Position numbers and translations under genes: made by a program. Positions 1 through 14,157 of a stretch of DNA of 64,000 bases are shown piece by piece. This DNA is from Thermococcus profundus (GTDB taxonomy: Archaea > Methanobacteriota_B > Thermococci > Thermococcales > Thermococcaceae): positions 1,116,001-1,180,000 of the forward strand of contig NZ_CP014862.1 in assembly GCF_002214585.1 (NCBI RefSeq), read 5' to 3'. The notes under the pieces are model-generated. The model was not told the DNA's origin, made no database searches, and saw only the letters and a list, made by a program, of their open reading frames with translations. Each line of letters opens with the position of its first letter. Within the stretch, counting starts at the first letter, position 1.

Positions 1-3091
<3,091 letters not shown>

Positions 3092-3113
<22 letters not shown>

Positions 3114-3817
3114 GATCCCACCTTCAGCGCGTGGATTCTCCTCTGAACCTTTATTGGTCCCCCATTTAGTGAATACGCAAAAGTTCCCGTTTTCTTGACT
3201 CTTCTTGTTCCTGTTTCTGATACCAATTCCAGTTCAACGGGAACTAGTCCCACCGTAGCCCAGTTGCTAGTTGTTGGATCTGGAAGTGCAATTTTCTGGT
3301 TTGCTAGTGTAACGGGCAATATAGAATCAACGCTAGTGGTTTGAACAGGCTCGACTTCTCTAGGATTGAATGAGAGTATTTCTCTGATAAATGCAATAAA
3401 TTCGTTTTTTCCTAGGGATACTGGATAAACAAAGTCCCTCGTTTCGAGTCTTTTCTGGAGTTCAGCGCTAAACTTTTCATTGTTTGAATGAACAAATATG
3501 GTGTAATCCGGTCTAATCAGTAACTCCATCTTAACTGGGCTGAATATGATATTTTTCTTATCATTCTCAAACTTCCATAGCCGCACGTAGTCCAATGCTT
3601 TTTTGGGAGTTTTGTTGAGTTTTATGGCCACTTGTATTGTGTTTTGCAAATTTAGAACCTCTAATGGAGAGTATCCCATTATAGCTCCTAGCATCCCAAG
3701 TACTGTTGGTTTTGGTGGGAAAGGATAAGTAGAGAGATAACTGGTAACGAACGGACTTCTAAAGTGTGCAAATTCTCCCGTAACCCTGAAAGCCACTAAG
3801 TCGGCTTCCGCGTTCAC
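3092..3817 (-). CDS. cas5: Type I-B Cas5 (Cascade backbone subunit)
   Basis: A 241-residue Cas5-family RAMP protein. The N-terminal AFRVTGEFAHFRSPFVTSYLSTYPFPPKPTVLGMLGA stretch is typical of Cas5 in I-B (Cas5t/Cas5h) systems, where the protein holds the 5' handle of crRNA and contacts Cas8. It starts 4 bases before the cas7 stop and overlaps cas3 by 22 bases, so the genes are translationally coupled. No catalytic His triad of a processing Cas5d is apparent. That fits crRNA cutting by the separate cas6 gene. Confidence 0.93.
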
Positions 3818-4967
3818 CGCCCGTTCACCCGGTTTTGTTGCTGTAAATATTTATCTATCTCCTCTTTGATGGAGGATATTGGCTTGAAGACTACCCTGCC
3901 TGCAATGTCAGTCTTTGACTTTACAGTCTTCTCATCTTTACTATTCAAGATTGCTTGTAGCTCATTAGTGTACTCATCAGCAGACTTCACAAAGTAGCTT
4001 TCCCATATCCCAATGGTTATGCTCTCAATGTCTGAAGCCCAGAACTTAATGCCCTCTGCTAGAATCTCAAGGTCTATGTCAAATTCAACTTTCCCAGTGG
4101 AGATTGTTCTGTATCTGGTTTCTCCTGTGTGGGGATCTTGGTATGGAACTAACCGTATGTCTTTGACACTGACCTGAAAAGCCCTCATGATTTCGTCATA
4201 TATCCCCACGTTAGGCTTTAAGTATGTTCCAACAACAAGCATTTTTGGAATAAGCGGGCTCCGATAGTTTCCTGTCTTTCCAAGGTGGAACAGTGCATCA
4301 AAGAAGTAAGCAAGTCTTTTTTTCTTTTTGTTGTCATCAATCTCCACAGAAAATCCATTGAATTCCCATTTCCCGAGCCTTGGCACATCGATCCAGAATG
4401 GTAGTAGGAAGGTGTTTGTGTATATCTCTTTTGTAACCATGCTTCCACCACTTTCTTTTCCCGTGGTGCTGATAACTGATGTCATGAAATCGTAGTCCCC
4501 AGGATACTCAAAAATTCCTCTGGCGCCTATGCTCCTGATGGGACCAGGTCTAGTGATGGCACCGGGAGCACTGCTTATCTCCTTAAGCCTTTTTTCATCG
4601 GCATTGAAAAGTTTCTTAAGGCCTGTCTTATAGTTGTCTACCCCACCACTCACCGGCAACATAACTCCAAAGAGGTCTACGTCGATATATTTCTCCAGAT
4701 CTCCTTCTAATTCATCTTGTCTTTGCTTTTTCCTTGAGATATCCACTGGAAGCTCCAGCACATCTTCCCAGTAATCTCTAATCATCCTCATAATGCTCTG
4801 GGGGGACATTCTTGGAACAATCGTGCCATCTTCTAGGTGGATTTTCTTTACGTCGATATCATTTGTCCCGCCTTCTCCAGCGTTTATATTGGAGAGTTCC
4901 ACTCTAAACACGTCTACGACTTCCGTCCACCTGCTTTTTAGGATGTTATCTAATATCCCTCCTTCGT

Positions 4968-4971
<4 letters not shown>
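3814..4971 (-). CDS. cas7: Type I-B Cas7 (Cst2/DevR family) Cascade filament subunit
   Basis: A 385-residue Cas7 of the DevR/Cst2 family, the repeated backbone subunit that coats the crRNA spacer. The N-terminus VFRVELSNINAGEGGTNDI followed by SPQSIMRMIRDYW is the family hallmark: a first RRM strand and the glycine-containing turn. Later segments such as GAITRPGPIRSIGARG fit the palm/thumb pattern. The gene overlaps cas8 upstream and cas5 downstream by 4 bases each. Cst2 proteins are usually about 300-390 residues, so this one is full length. Confidence 0.93.
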
Positions 4972-7543
<2,572 letters not shown>

Positions 7544-7708
7544 TTTTCCTCCGATCCGATGTTTGAAGATGACTTGGTGATGTTGTTGATTGTATCCCAA
7601 TTGAAGTGGATCCTGGGAGAATCGCGGCTGGACCGGGAGTTCCAACGTACTTTTGTGTCCACAAAGAATTTAAACTCCTGGGGTAGTTCAAATACTAAAC
7701 AGAAGGGG

Positions 7709-7718
7709 AAAATTAAAT
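7709..7718 (+). promoter_or_regulatory. TATA box and short leader of the giant surface protein
   Basis: AAAATTAAAT sits about 30 bases before GGAGGTG (7735-7741). The predicted transcript start near 7735-7740 leaves only that ribosome-binding site in front of TTG at 7748. This decides the start: the open frame extends upstream to 7523, but that extension would lie before the predicted transcript start and reads as non-coding. Confidence 0.5.
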
Positions 7719-7747
7719 GTGGCAATCCCAACGCGGAGGTGTGCACT

Positions 7748-10700
7748 TTGGGAGAAGCTACTCACCGCAGGTTTGCATGGATCGCGGTTCTGCTTCTGGT
7801 TCTGGGGTCACTGGAATCCCTGTGGACTATAACCTATGCTGAGACATTTCCTTTGGGCTGGCACGTAGAGCACGGTCAGGTGAACTCCTGGAATGGCAAT
7901 CTAAAAACGTCCGAGATAAATCACGGGGCTCTGGAAAGCGAACTGAAGGTGGGCTACGCCATAGTAACCACCAAAGCGATAGTCAACGGCAGCGGGGAGC
8001 TTCCCAAATACGTTGAATACCTCAAAAGCAAGGGCTTTGAAGTGTATCTCCTGACAGAGGACGACTACGGTTATGCGGAGGGGCAGGAGAGGGCCGTCAA
8101 CATAAGGAACTGGCTGAAGGAGCACTACAAGCCCCTCCACATCACGTACGTGCTCCTGATAGGCAACCCCGATCCGGACGATCCGAGCGATCCCAACGAC
8201 ACCTACGGCGACGTCCCCATGATTATGGCCTGGCCAAGGGTTAAGTACACCGATCCGAGAACCAACGAAACGCACTGGTACAACTCCACCCCCACGGATT
8301 ACTTCTACGCAGATCTAACTGGAAACTGGGATCTCGACGGGGACGGCTACTACGGTGAGTACCCAGACGATTTTGGGAAGGGGGGTGTCGACCTCTCCCC
8401 AGAAGTCTTCGTTGGAAGGATACCCGTTTACGACGGCAACTACACCGCCCTCGATTCGATACTGGACAGGATCATGGCGTTCAAAGGGGCTCCGAAAAAG
8501 ATCCTCCTTCCAATGGCAGTCATAAACTACGAGAACGAGGACAACTTTCCGGGATACGCCAGAACTGACGGCAGGAAGCTACCATACTACCTCGGTCAGC
8601 TCGCTGAGGCCAGGAACTTCAGCGTGACAGCGATGTATGAGGGTGAGGGCCTTTCTCCGGTTCCAAGGGATGCAGCTTACTACACCTACAACATAAGCGA
8701 GGAGAACCTCATAAGGGAGTGGAACAGGGGCTACGGGATCGTTATGTGGCTGGCCCACGGGTACAGGGAGGTCGCCTACAGAAAGGTCTGGGCCCGCGAC
8801 GACGGTGACGGGATCCCTGAGAGCTCGGAAATGGAGCTGTATCCTCTGATCGACGTTTCCTCAGCTTCCAAGCTTGAGCCGAAGAACACTTTCCTCTTTG
8901 AGGCCTCCTGCCTCAACGGCTACCCAGAGGACAGCCACAACCTCCAGTACACCCTCCTCAAGTCCGCCGCCATAGCAATCGTCGGCGCCACGAGGCAGAG
9001 CTGGTACTCAATAGGGATGTGGGAGCTCAACGCAGTCCCGGATGACCTGAGCCTTGGGTACGTTTACGTCAAAAACCTCATGGAGGGAATGACCGCGGGA
9101 GAGGCCCTCTACATGGGCAAATCCAGCTTTTCTGCCTCCGATCCAAAGTGGATCATGAACCTCTTCAACTTCAACCTCTACGGCGACCCCTCCCTGGGTC
9201 TCGATGGCGTTGGAATCTCAAAACACGGGAGGAACATAATCTTCGTGGACGACGATAAGAAGGACTTTCCCAAGGCGGACTACACAAGCATAAGCGCGGC
9301 GCTGGAGTATGCTCTTCCAGGGGAGACGATAGTGGTTTACCCGGGCCTCTACAATGAGACCGTGAGAATAACCAAACCCAAGATCACCCTAAAGGCCGTT
9401 TTTCCAGCGTGGACTGTGATAAACGGCTCTGTTTACATCTCCTCGAACCTCGTCACCTTTGAAGGTTTTACGATCAAGGGCAACCTTCAGGTGAGCGATG
9501 CCAAGGGGGTAAGCGTCAACGACCTCCTGGTGAAAGGTAGCCTCGGGGTGGGGAACTCATTCAAAGTCCTCATGAGCAACATCCGAGCTCAGCCGGGGTG
9601 GGGCGCGGGCACGCCCCTCGACATAACAGGTTCCGCCAAAGTCACCCTGATCCACGTTAACCTGAGTGCCGCTGGAAGTGACATGCCGGCTATGATATTT
9701 GACTCCTCCGAGGTGGAGATAGCCGACAGCCAGCTGGAGCTGGGGGAGGGCCTTTATCTGCGGTACGCCACCATAGTCCGTCTTAAGAACGTTGAGGTGA
9801 TTGGGAGGACGCTGGACATCAAGGGGGAAAGACCCTTGGAGTACACCACCCACCTCTTCCAGAACGTCACCCTCAACGGTTATCCCGTTGTCTACGTGGC
9901 CAATTCCAAGGGGAAGAGGATAGAGGGAATCCAAGTGGGTCAAGTGATAATAGCGAACTCGACCGACGTTTACGTGGATTCAGTTAACGTCACGCCCGGA
10001 ACAACTCAGGTGGCCTTCTCCGATAACGTGACCATCTCCAACAGCAATTTGACGGGCAAATCGGGAGGTTTCGTGGACATAAAGGACTCAGTTCACGTTT
10101 CTATCATCAACTCCTTCACGGCTGGCTCCCTGTGGATAAGGGGGAGCAGGCCGGAGCACTTCACCACCCTCAAGATAGACAATGTGAGTACCTACGACGG
10201 CGGGAGGATACTCCAGATCAGGAACAGGCAGGGGGAAACGGTGAAGGTGGATCCCGCGGGAGGTTCTGTATATCAGCTCATCATCACGAACGTAACTGAC
10301 TCCAAGATCATTGGAACCGTCAACGTCACAGACTCCATTGAGATGTATGGTATCGGGAATTCAACGGTTGAATGGATGGGGAGTTCGCACAGCATATACC
10401 TCCGGTTCTCAAGGGGAGTACTGCTAACTCGTCTCATAGGGCCTGAGCTGGAGGTGGAAGACTCGACTGGAATAACAGTGACCAACTCCACGATAGGGAA
10501 TCTGGACATCCATGGAAACGACCACTTCAGCCCAGAGGAGAACCTGGTGGAAGGGTGCGTGATCTGGTATCTCCGCATAAACACTGCGGATCCCATGGTG
10601 GTTAGGAGAAACACCATTTCTCACCTCATTATCTCAAGGAGCTCAAAGAAAGTTCTCGTTGAGAAGAACGTGATATCACCTCTATCGGAGTGGATGGCCG

Positions 10701-12100
10701 GTTACCCTGGCATCAGGATATCAGGGTCGGTCATAATCCGCTCCAACGTCATAAGCGGGTTCCGGGAAGGAATATGGTTCGCCCGATGGGGCAACACCCC
10801 GGAACCCAGCATCATATATGACAACTTCTTCAACAACACTGAGAACGTGTTCCTCCAGTATGACAATGGCCCGGTGAACTTCTGGAACCTCACTCTGAAG
10901 GAAGGGCCCAACATAGTCGGCGGCTCGTTGATAGGCGGAAACTACTGGGCAGATTCCAACGGGACGGGCTTCAGCGAAACCTGCACCGACTCCAACTCCG
11001 ACGGTATATGCGACTCCCCTTACGTGATAGACGGGGACAACGTGGACTACCTCCCGCTCTCAACGCCGGGAAGGCTGAGGATACGGCTCTGGGATCTCTT
11101 CGGCCACCTTAAGCTGGAATTACCCAACGGCTCGAATGTGATTCTAAATGGATTCTATTTGGGCAAGAAAGGCGACTTCTACCTCCCACCAGGCCGGTAC
11201 AGAGTTAACGTAACAAACCCCTACTACGAGGATTACAACACCACAGTTGTCATCCAGCCAGGGCAGACGGTAACATTGAGTCCTGAGATGAAGCCCCTCT
11301 TCGGCTTCCTCAACGTGGACTCAGTCCCAGGGGGGGCGGAGGTCTACATCAACGGCTCATTCTCGGGGGTGACACCGCTCAGCAGGGTTCTTCTGTCGCC
11401 TGGAAACTACACCATCCGCATTGTCAAGGGCGGTTATGAAGAATACTCATCGACGGTAACGGTGGTTAGAGGCCAAACAAAATCTCTGCTGGCGGTTTTG
11501 AAGCCCCTCCCGCCGGCGTATCTTAAGGTTACCTCGGTCCCCAATGGGACCTCTGTTTACGTTGACGAGTCTTTAAAAGGATCGACCCCACTGTGGCTTG
11601 AACTCACCCCCGGCAACCACACTATCAAACTTGTTAGAGATGGATATCAGGACTACGAGGCCAACGTCACGCTTGTTTCGGGTAAGGTTACGGAAATTAA
11701 AGCCGTACTAATCCCCAAACCTGCCGTCCTCTTCGTAAACTCAACGCCCACAGGAGCGGCGGTTTATGTGGACGGGGAATACGCTGGGGAAACCCCACTG
11801 GCCCTAGAACTCCCGTCCGGCAACCACACAGTAGAACTCTCCAAGGGAGGTTATGCAAACTACACACTCCACGTCAGCCTGTCAGCTGGGAAAGAGAAAA
11901 ACGTAAGTGTTAAACTGGATGAAATTCCGCCGACAACAACCATCCCTGTGAGCACCACAAGCACTACGACTTCCGGCAACGGGACTTCGCCCAGTTCCAA
12001 TGGAACCAGTACCAAGCAGAACTCTTCCGGAGGTATCTGCGGCCCGGCGATCCTGCTGGCCTTAGCTCTGACGCCCCTCTTAATTAGAGGAAAGGAGTGA
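7748..12100 (+). CDS. Secreted C25-type peptidase with beta-helix, PEGA repeats and CGP-CTERM anchor
   Basis: A 1450-residue cell-surface protein, taking TTG at 7748 as start. The signal peptide is about residues 1-32 (HRRFAWIAVLLLVLG). A gingipain-like C25 peptidase domain covers about 60-490, with the likely catalytic His337 (WLAHG) and Cys388 (EASCLNG) and a Ca-binding-like DLDGDGYYGE loop. Residues about 500-1110 form repeated short strands typical of a right-handed parallel beta-helix (NosD/pectate-lyase style). Four PEGA repeats follow (about 1118-1395), the first degenerate. A Ser/Thr-rich linker and GGICGPAILLALALTPLLIRGK complete it; this is the CGP-CTERM sorting signal of Thermococcaceae. 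It is divergent from the cas operon, and nothing ties it to CRISPR. Substrate unknown. Confidence 0.88.
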   Translation: MGEATHRRFAWIAVLLLVLGSLESLWTITYAETFPLGWHVEHGQVNSWNGNLKTSEINHGALESELKVGYAIVTTKAIVNGSGELPKYVEYLKSKGFEVYLLTEDDYGYAEGQERAVNIRNWLKEHYKPLHITYVLLIGNPDPDDPSDPNDTYGDVPMIMAWPRVKYTDPRTNETHWYNSTPTDYFYADLTGNWDLDGDGYYGEYPDDFGKGGVDLSPEVFVGRIPVYDGNYTALDSILDRIMAFKGAPKKILLPMAVINYENEDNFPGYARTDGRKLPYYLGQLAEARNFSVTAMYEGEGLSPVPRDAAYYTYNISEENLIREWNRGYGIVMWLAHGYREVAYRKVWARDDGDGIPESSEMELYPLIDVSSASKLEPKNTFLFEASCLNGYPEDSHNLQYTLLKSAAIAIVGATRQSWYSIGMWELNAVPDDLSLGYVYVKNLMEGMTAGEALYMGKSSFSASDPKWIMNLFNFNLYGDPSLGLDGVGISKHGRNIIFVDDDKKDFPKADYTSISAALEYALPGETIVVYPGLYNETVRITKPKITLKAVFPAWTVINGSVYISSNLVTFEGFTIKGNLQVSDAKGVSVNDLLVKGSLGVGNSFKVLMSNIRAQPGWGAGTPLDITGSAKVTLIHVNLSAAGSDMPAMIFDSSEVEIADSQLELGEGLYLRYATIVRLKNVEVIGRTLDIKGERPLEYTTHLFQNVTLNGYPVVYVANSKGKRIEGIQVGQVIIANSTDVYVDSVNVTPGTTQVAFSDNVTISNSNLTGKSGGFVDIKDSVHVSIINSFTAGSLWIRGSRPEHFTTLKIDNVSTYDGGRILQIRNRQGETVKVDPAGGSVYQLIITNVTDSKIIGTVNVTDSIEMYGIGNSTVEWMGSSHSIYLRFSRGVLLTRLIGPELEVEDSTGITVTNSTIGNLDIHGNDHFSPEENLVEGCVIWYLRINTADPMVVRRNTISHLIISRSSKKVLVEKNVISPLSEWMAGYPGIRISGSVIIRSNVISGFREGIWFARWGNTPEPSIIYDNFFNNTENVFLQYDNGPVNFWNLTLKEGPNIVGGSLIGGNYWADSNGTGFSETCTDSNSDGICDSPYVIDGDNVDYLPLSTPGRLRIRLWDLFGHLKLELPNGSNVILNGFYLGKKGDFYLPPGRYRVNVTNPYYEDYNTTVVIQPGQTVTLSPEMKPLFGFLNVDSVPGGAEVYINGSFSGVTPLSRVLLSPGNYTIRIVKGGYEEYSSTVTVVRGQTKSLLAVLKPLPPAYLKVTSVPNGTSVYVDESLKGSTPLWLELTPGNHTIKLVRDGYQDYEANVTLVSGKVTEIKAVLIPKPAVLFVNSTPTGAAVYVDGEYAGETPLALELPSGNHTVELSKGGYANYTLHVSLSAGKEKNVSVKLDEIPPTTTIPVSTTSTTTSGNGTSPSSNGTSTKQNSSGGICGPAILLALALTPLLIRGKE

Positions 12101-12104
12101 TGTG

Positions 12105-12157
12105 GGTCAGGGAAGGGCGTGCTCATCACACTCAGCAAAGCAAAAGCTCATCATCCC
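12105..12157 (-). ncRNA. C/D-box guide sRNA
   Basis: Read on the minus strand, the order is C box AUGAUGA (12148-12154), guide GCUUUUGCUUUG, D' box CUGA (12132-12135), C' box UGUGAUGA (12123-12130), guide GCACGCCCUUCC and D box CUGA (12107-12110). The spacing of 12 nt in each guide is the compact archaeal C/D layout that directs 2'-O-methylation through fibrillarin, Nop5 and L7Ae. It begins just after the stop codon of the surface protein on the other strand. The modified target nucleotides were not identified. Confidence 0.85.
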
Positions 12158-12158
12158 C

Positions 12159-12220
12159 TGTAGGTCCGGCCGGAATCCCCGCTTCACCCGTCCGCGGAGT
12201 GGGCGGGATGCCGGACCCGG
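12159..12220 (-). ncRNA. Structured RNA, probable H/ACA-type hairpin upstream of the C/D sRNA
   Basis: On the minus strand an 8-bp perfect stem, GGTCCGGC (12210-12217) with GCCGGACC (12163-12170), closes a GC-rich hairpin. It is followed one base later by ACA (12159-12161), as in archaeal H/ACA RNAs. An inner stem CCCGC/GCGGG and a GUGAA segment beside it could make a kink-turn for L7Ae. The internal loop is asymmetric, so the pseudouridylation pocket is not clearly canonical. It lies directly 5' of the C/D sRNA and probably shares its transcript. Confidence 0.6.
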
Positions 12221-12239
12221 AGGATTTTCGGTGGGGAGA

Positions 12240-12248
12240 ATAAAAACT
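12240..12248 (-). promoter_or_regulatory. TATA box of the guide-RNA transcript
   Basis: TTTTTATTC on the minus strand touches the stop codon of the upstream phosphatase gene. It lies about 26 bases before the first base of the 12159-12220 hairpin. That spacing supports an independent promoter for the two-RNA transcript. Confidence 0.55.
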
Positions 12249-12869
12249 TCACTCCTCCAGGAGCCCCTCGATGATTTCCCTGACCTCACGAAGGCTCTCA
12301 ACGACGTGGTCACCTTCAACGCCCTCGTGGGGGTTTATCGCTATGCTGACGTCGGCTTCCCTGAACATCGCTATGTCGTTGTAGCCGTCGCCGACTGCAA
12401 CAGTTAAACTGGGCTTCAGCTCCTCCTTCAGTTTTCTGAGTATCGCCCCCTTTCCCCGAAAGTCGACGTGTGGTCTCACCTTCCCTGTTATCACACCGTT
12501 CTCGTCAAAGATCAGCTCGTTGGCGAAGACGTAGTCCGCACCGAGCTCCCTCCCCACCTTTGAGGCCAGGCACAAAAGCCCGCTGCTGATTATCGCTATC
12601 CTGAAGTTTTCTCTCTTTAAAAATTCGATGAGCTCTTCTGCGCCCTCCATGTACTCAACGGTATTGACCCACTCCAGGATTTCCTCCTTTGTATGCCCCT
12701 TCCAGAGGGAGGCGTCGAGCTCGGCCCAGGTTGCGTAGTCTATCTCGCCACGGAAGAACATCTCCGCGTACTCCTTCCCCTTCTCCCAGGTTCCAAAGCG
12801 CTTGTGGAGCTCGACCCAGCCGGAGACTGATTTCACGAGCGTACCTTCAAGGTCAAAAGCGGCCAGCAT
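12249..12869 (-). CDS. HAD-superfamily (subfamily IB) phosphatase, phosphoserine-phosphatase-like
   Basis: A 206-residue HAD hydrolase. Motif I is FDLEGTL, with Glu in place of the usual second Asp of DxDGT. Motif II is IISSG, a Lys lies in GKGAILRKLK, and motif III is VGDGYNDIAMF. The four-helix cap between motifs I and II fits the IB subfamily (SerB-like). Likely activity is dephosphorylation of a small phosphate ester such as phosphoserine; the substrate is not provable. ATG at 12869 is chosen because GGGGAAG precedes it. A GTG seven codons earlier is possible. Confidence 0.8.
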   Translation of the reverse strand: MLAAFDLEGTLVKSVSGWVELHKRFGTWEKGKEYAEMFFRGEIDYATWAELDASLWKGHTKEEILEWVNTVEYMEGAEELIEFLKRENFRIAIISSGLLCLASKVGRELGADYVFANELIFDENGVITGKVRPHVDFRGKGAILRKLKEELKPSLTVAVGDGYNDIAMFREADVSIAINPHEGVEGDHVVESLREVREIIEGLLEE

Positions 12870-12936
12870 AACTTCCCCCACATCGATCACCCTTCACAGT
12901 TTGAGCCGGAGGTTATAAACCCTGCCGCCGGGCTAA

Positions 12937-12967
12937 GCTTAAATACATGATGACACTAAGATTAGTG
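12937..12967 (+). promoter_or_regulatory. Promoter with operator-like palindrome for the KaiC-like operon
   Basis: The TATA box GCTTAAATAC (12937-12946) predicts transcription starting near 12965. The inverted repeat CACTAA-GA-TTAGTG (12954-12967) covers exactly that start region, where a bound repressor would block initiation. GGGGTGA (12967-12973) follows as ribosome-binding site. Confidence 0.5.
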
Positions 12968-12978
12968 GGGTGAAGCAG

Positions 12979-13692
12979 TTGTACGTGGGGGAGATTCTCA
13001 AGAGCCTCGACAGAGTTCCATCCGGTGTTCCGGGTCTTGACGAGCTCATAGGCGGCGGTTTTCTTCCGGGGAGGGTCTACCTTGTCACCGGCCCGCCAGG
13101 AAGCGGTAAAACCACAATCGGTGTTCAGTTTCTTGTCGAAGGGGCCAAAAACGGCGAGAAGGGAGTTTTCATATCCCTCGTAGAGAACCCCAAGATAATA
13201 CTCCAAGATATGCTCAGGTACAACTTCGGACTGCTCGGCTACGCCAAATCAAAGGCCATAACCTTCCACGACCTTGGGCGGTTGCTTTTGCGGGCGGAGT
13301 ACAGGCTCACATGGAACGAACTCTTCAATCAAATCCTTCAGATAATAAACGAAGAGGGGATAAAGAGGGCGGTTATCGATTCCTTTACTTCCATGGAGCA
13401 CCTCGTCAAAGATCCCGGGAACAAACGCTGGGCCCTCGGAAGGTTCATACGCGCTCTCCAGGAGCTTGAAACCACGACACTGATAACATCTGAGATGCTC
13501 CAGGGCGACGCCTACACCGACGAGCACTACCTAGCGGACGGCGTCCTCGTGATCCACCACTTCATGCGCAACTACCAGATGGTCAGGGCCCTCCAGATTC
13601 TGAAGATGAGGGGTGTTCCCCATGACAGCAACCTCAAGAGAATGCGCTTTACAGACGAGGGTATTAGGGTGTACAACGAGGGGCCGTTCTGA
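12979..13692 (+). CDS. Single-domain KaiC-like RecA-family ATPase
   Basis: A 237-residue protein with one KaiC/RecA domain. SGVPGLDELIGGGFLPG precedes Walker A GPPGSGKTT (about 38-46), Walker B is RAVIDSF, and a KaiC-type C-terminal strand follows. Such single-domain archaeal KaiC homologues act as signalling or regulatory ATPases; the partner is unknown. TTG at 12979 is preferred over GTG at 12970 because the latter overlaps the ribosome-binding site and the predicted transcript start. It is followed 9 bases later by a gene of unknown function and then an M28 peptidase, probably in one operon. Confidence 0.85.
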   Translation: MYVGEILKSLDRVPSGVPGLDELIGGGFLPGRVYLVTGPPGSGKTTIGVQFLVEGAKNGEKGVFISLVENPKIILQDMLRYNFGLLGYAKSKAITFHDLGRLLLRAEYRLTWNELFNQILQIINEEGIKRAVIDSFTSMEHLVKDPGNKRWALGRFIRALQELETTTLITSEMLQGDAYTDEHYLADGVLVIHHFMRNYQMVRALQILKMRGVPHDSNLKRMRFTDEGIRVYNEGPF

Positions 13693-13701
13693 GGTGGTAA
13701 C

Positions 13702-14154
13702 ATGGCGAAGAAAACCGATAATGAAAAGAAGGAGATTAAATCTCTGCTTGAGGAAGCGTACAACTTCGGCTACTTCGTGGGCTACAAGGGGCACAGCGAG
13801 TGGGTTTCCTGGGTCGGCGAGAAGAAGAACGAGCTGTACAAGAGGGCGGAGGAGCTGGGTGTTTACGACATAGTTAAGAGCGCCTACAACCGGGGAAAAG
13901 AAGACGGGATCCGAAAGAGAACGGAGGACATAAACCTGGGTCTGGTGGAGAAGGGCAGGATCACCGAGGAGGAGCGGTCAAAGCCCAGGGTGGAGATGCC
14001 CTCTGCCCCAGAGGCAGTGGAGGAAACCCGTAAGAGAATGGAAGTCGAGTTCGCCCGCTTTCTTGAGACCACAAAGCTCATCCTTCCTCCCGAGTTCCTC
14101 GACACCCTTAAGCATCTGGAGCTTCCAAAAATGCTCAAACTCGGGGAGGAGTGA
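13702..14154 (+). CDS. Conserved hypothetical protein in KaiC/M28 operon
   Basis: A 150-residue soluble, charged protein that I do not assign to a family. The N-terminal half (LLEEAYNFGYFVGYKGHSEWVSWVGEKKNELYKRAEELGV) is predicted helical with repeated aromatic residues. The middle is a Pro/Glu-rich linker and the C-terminus a short helix (EFLDTLKHLELPKMLKLGEE). GAGGTGGTAAC precedes the ATG. It lies 9 bases after the KaiC-like gene and 3 bases before the M28 peptidase gene, so the three are probably made together. It could be an adaptor for either. Confidence 0.8.
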   Translation: MAKKTDNEKKEIKSLLEEAYNFGYFVGYKGHSEWVSWVGEKKNELYKRAEELGVYDIVKSAYNRGKEDGIRKRTEDINLGLVEKGRITEEERSKPRVEMPSAPEAVEETRKRMEVEFARFLETTKLILPPEFLDTLKHLELPKMLKLGEE

Positions 14155-14157
14155 GGT

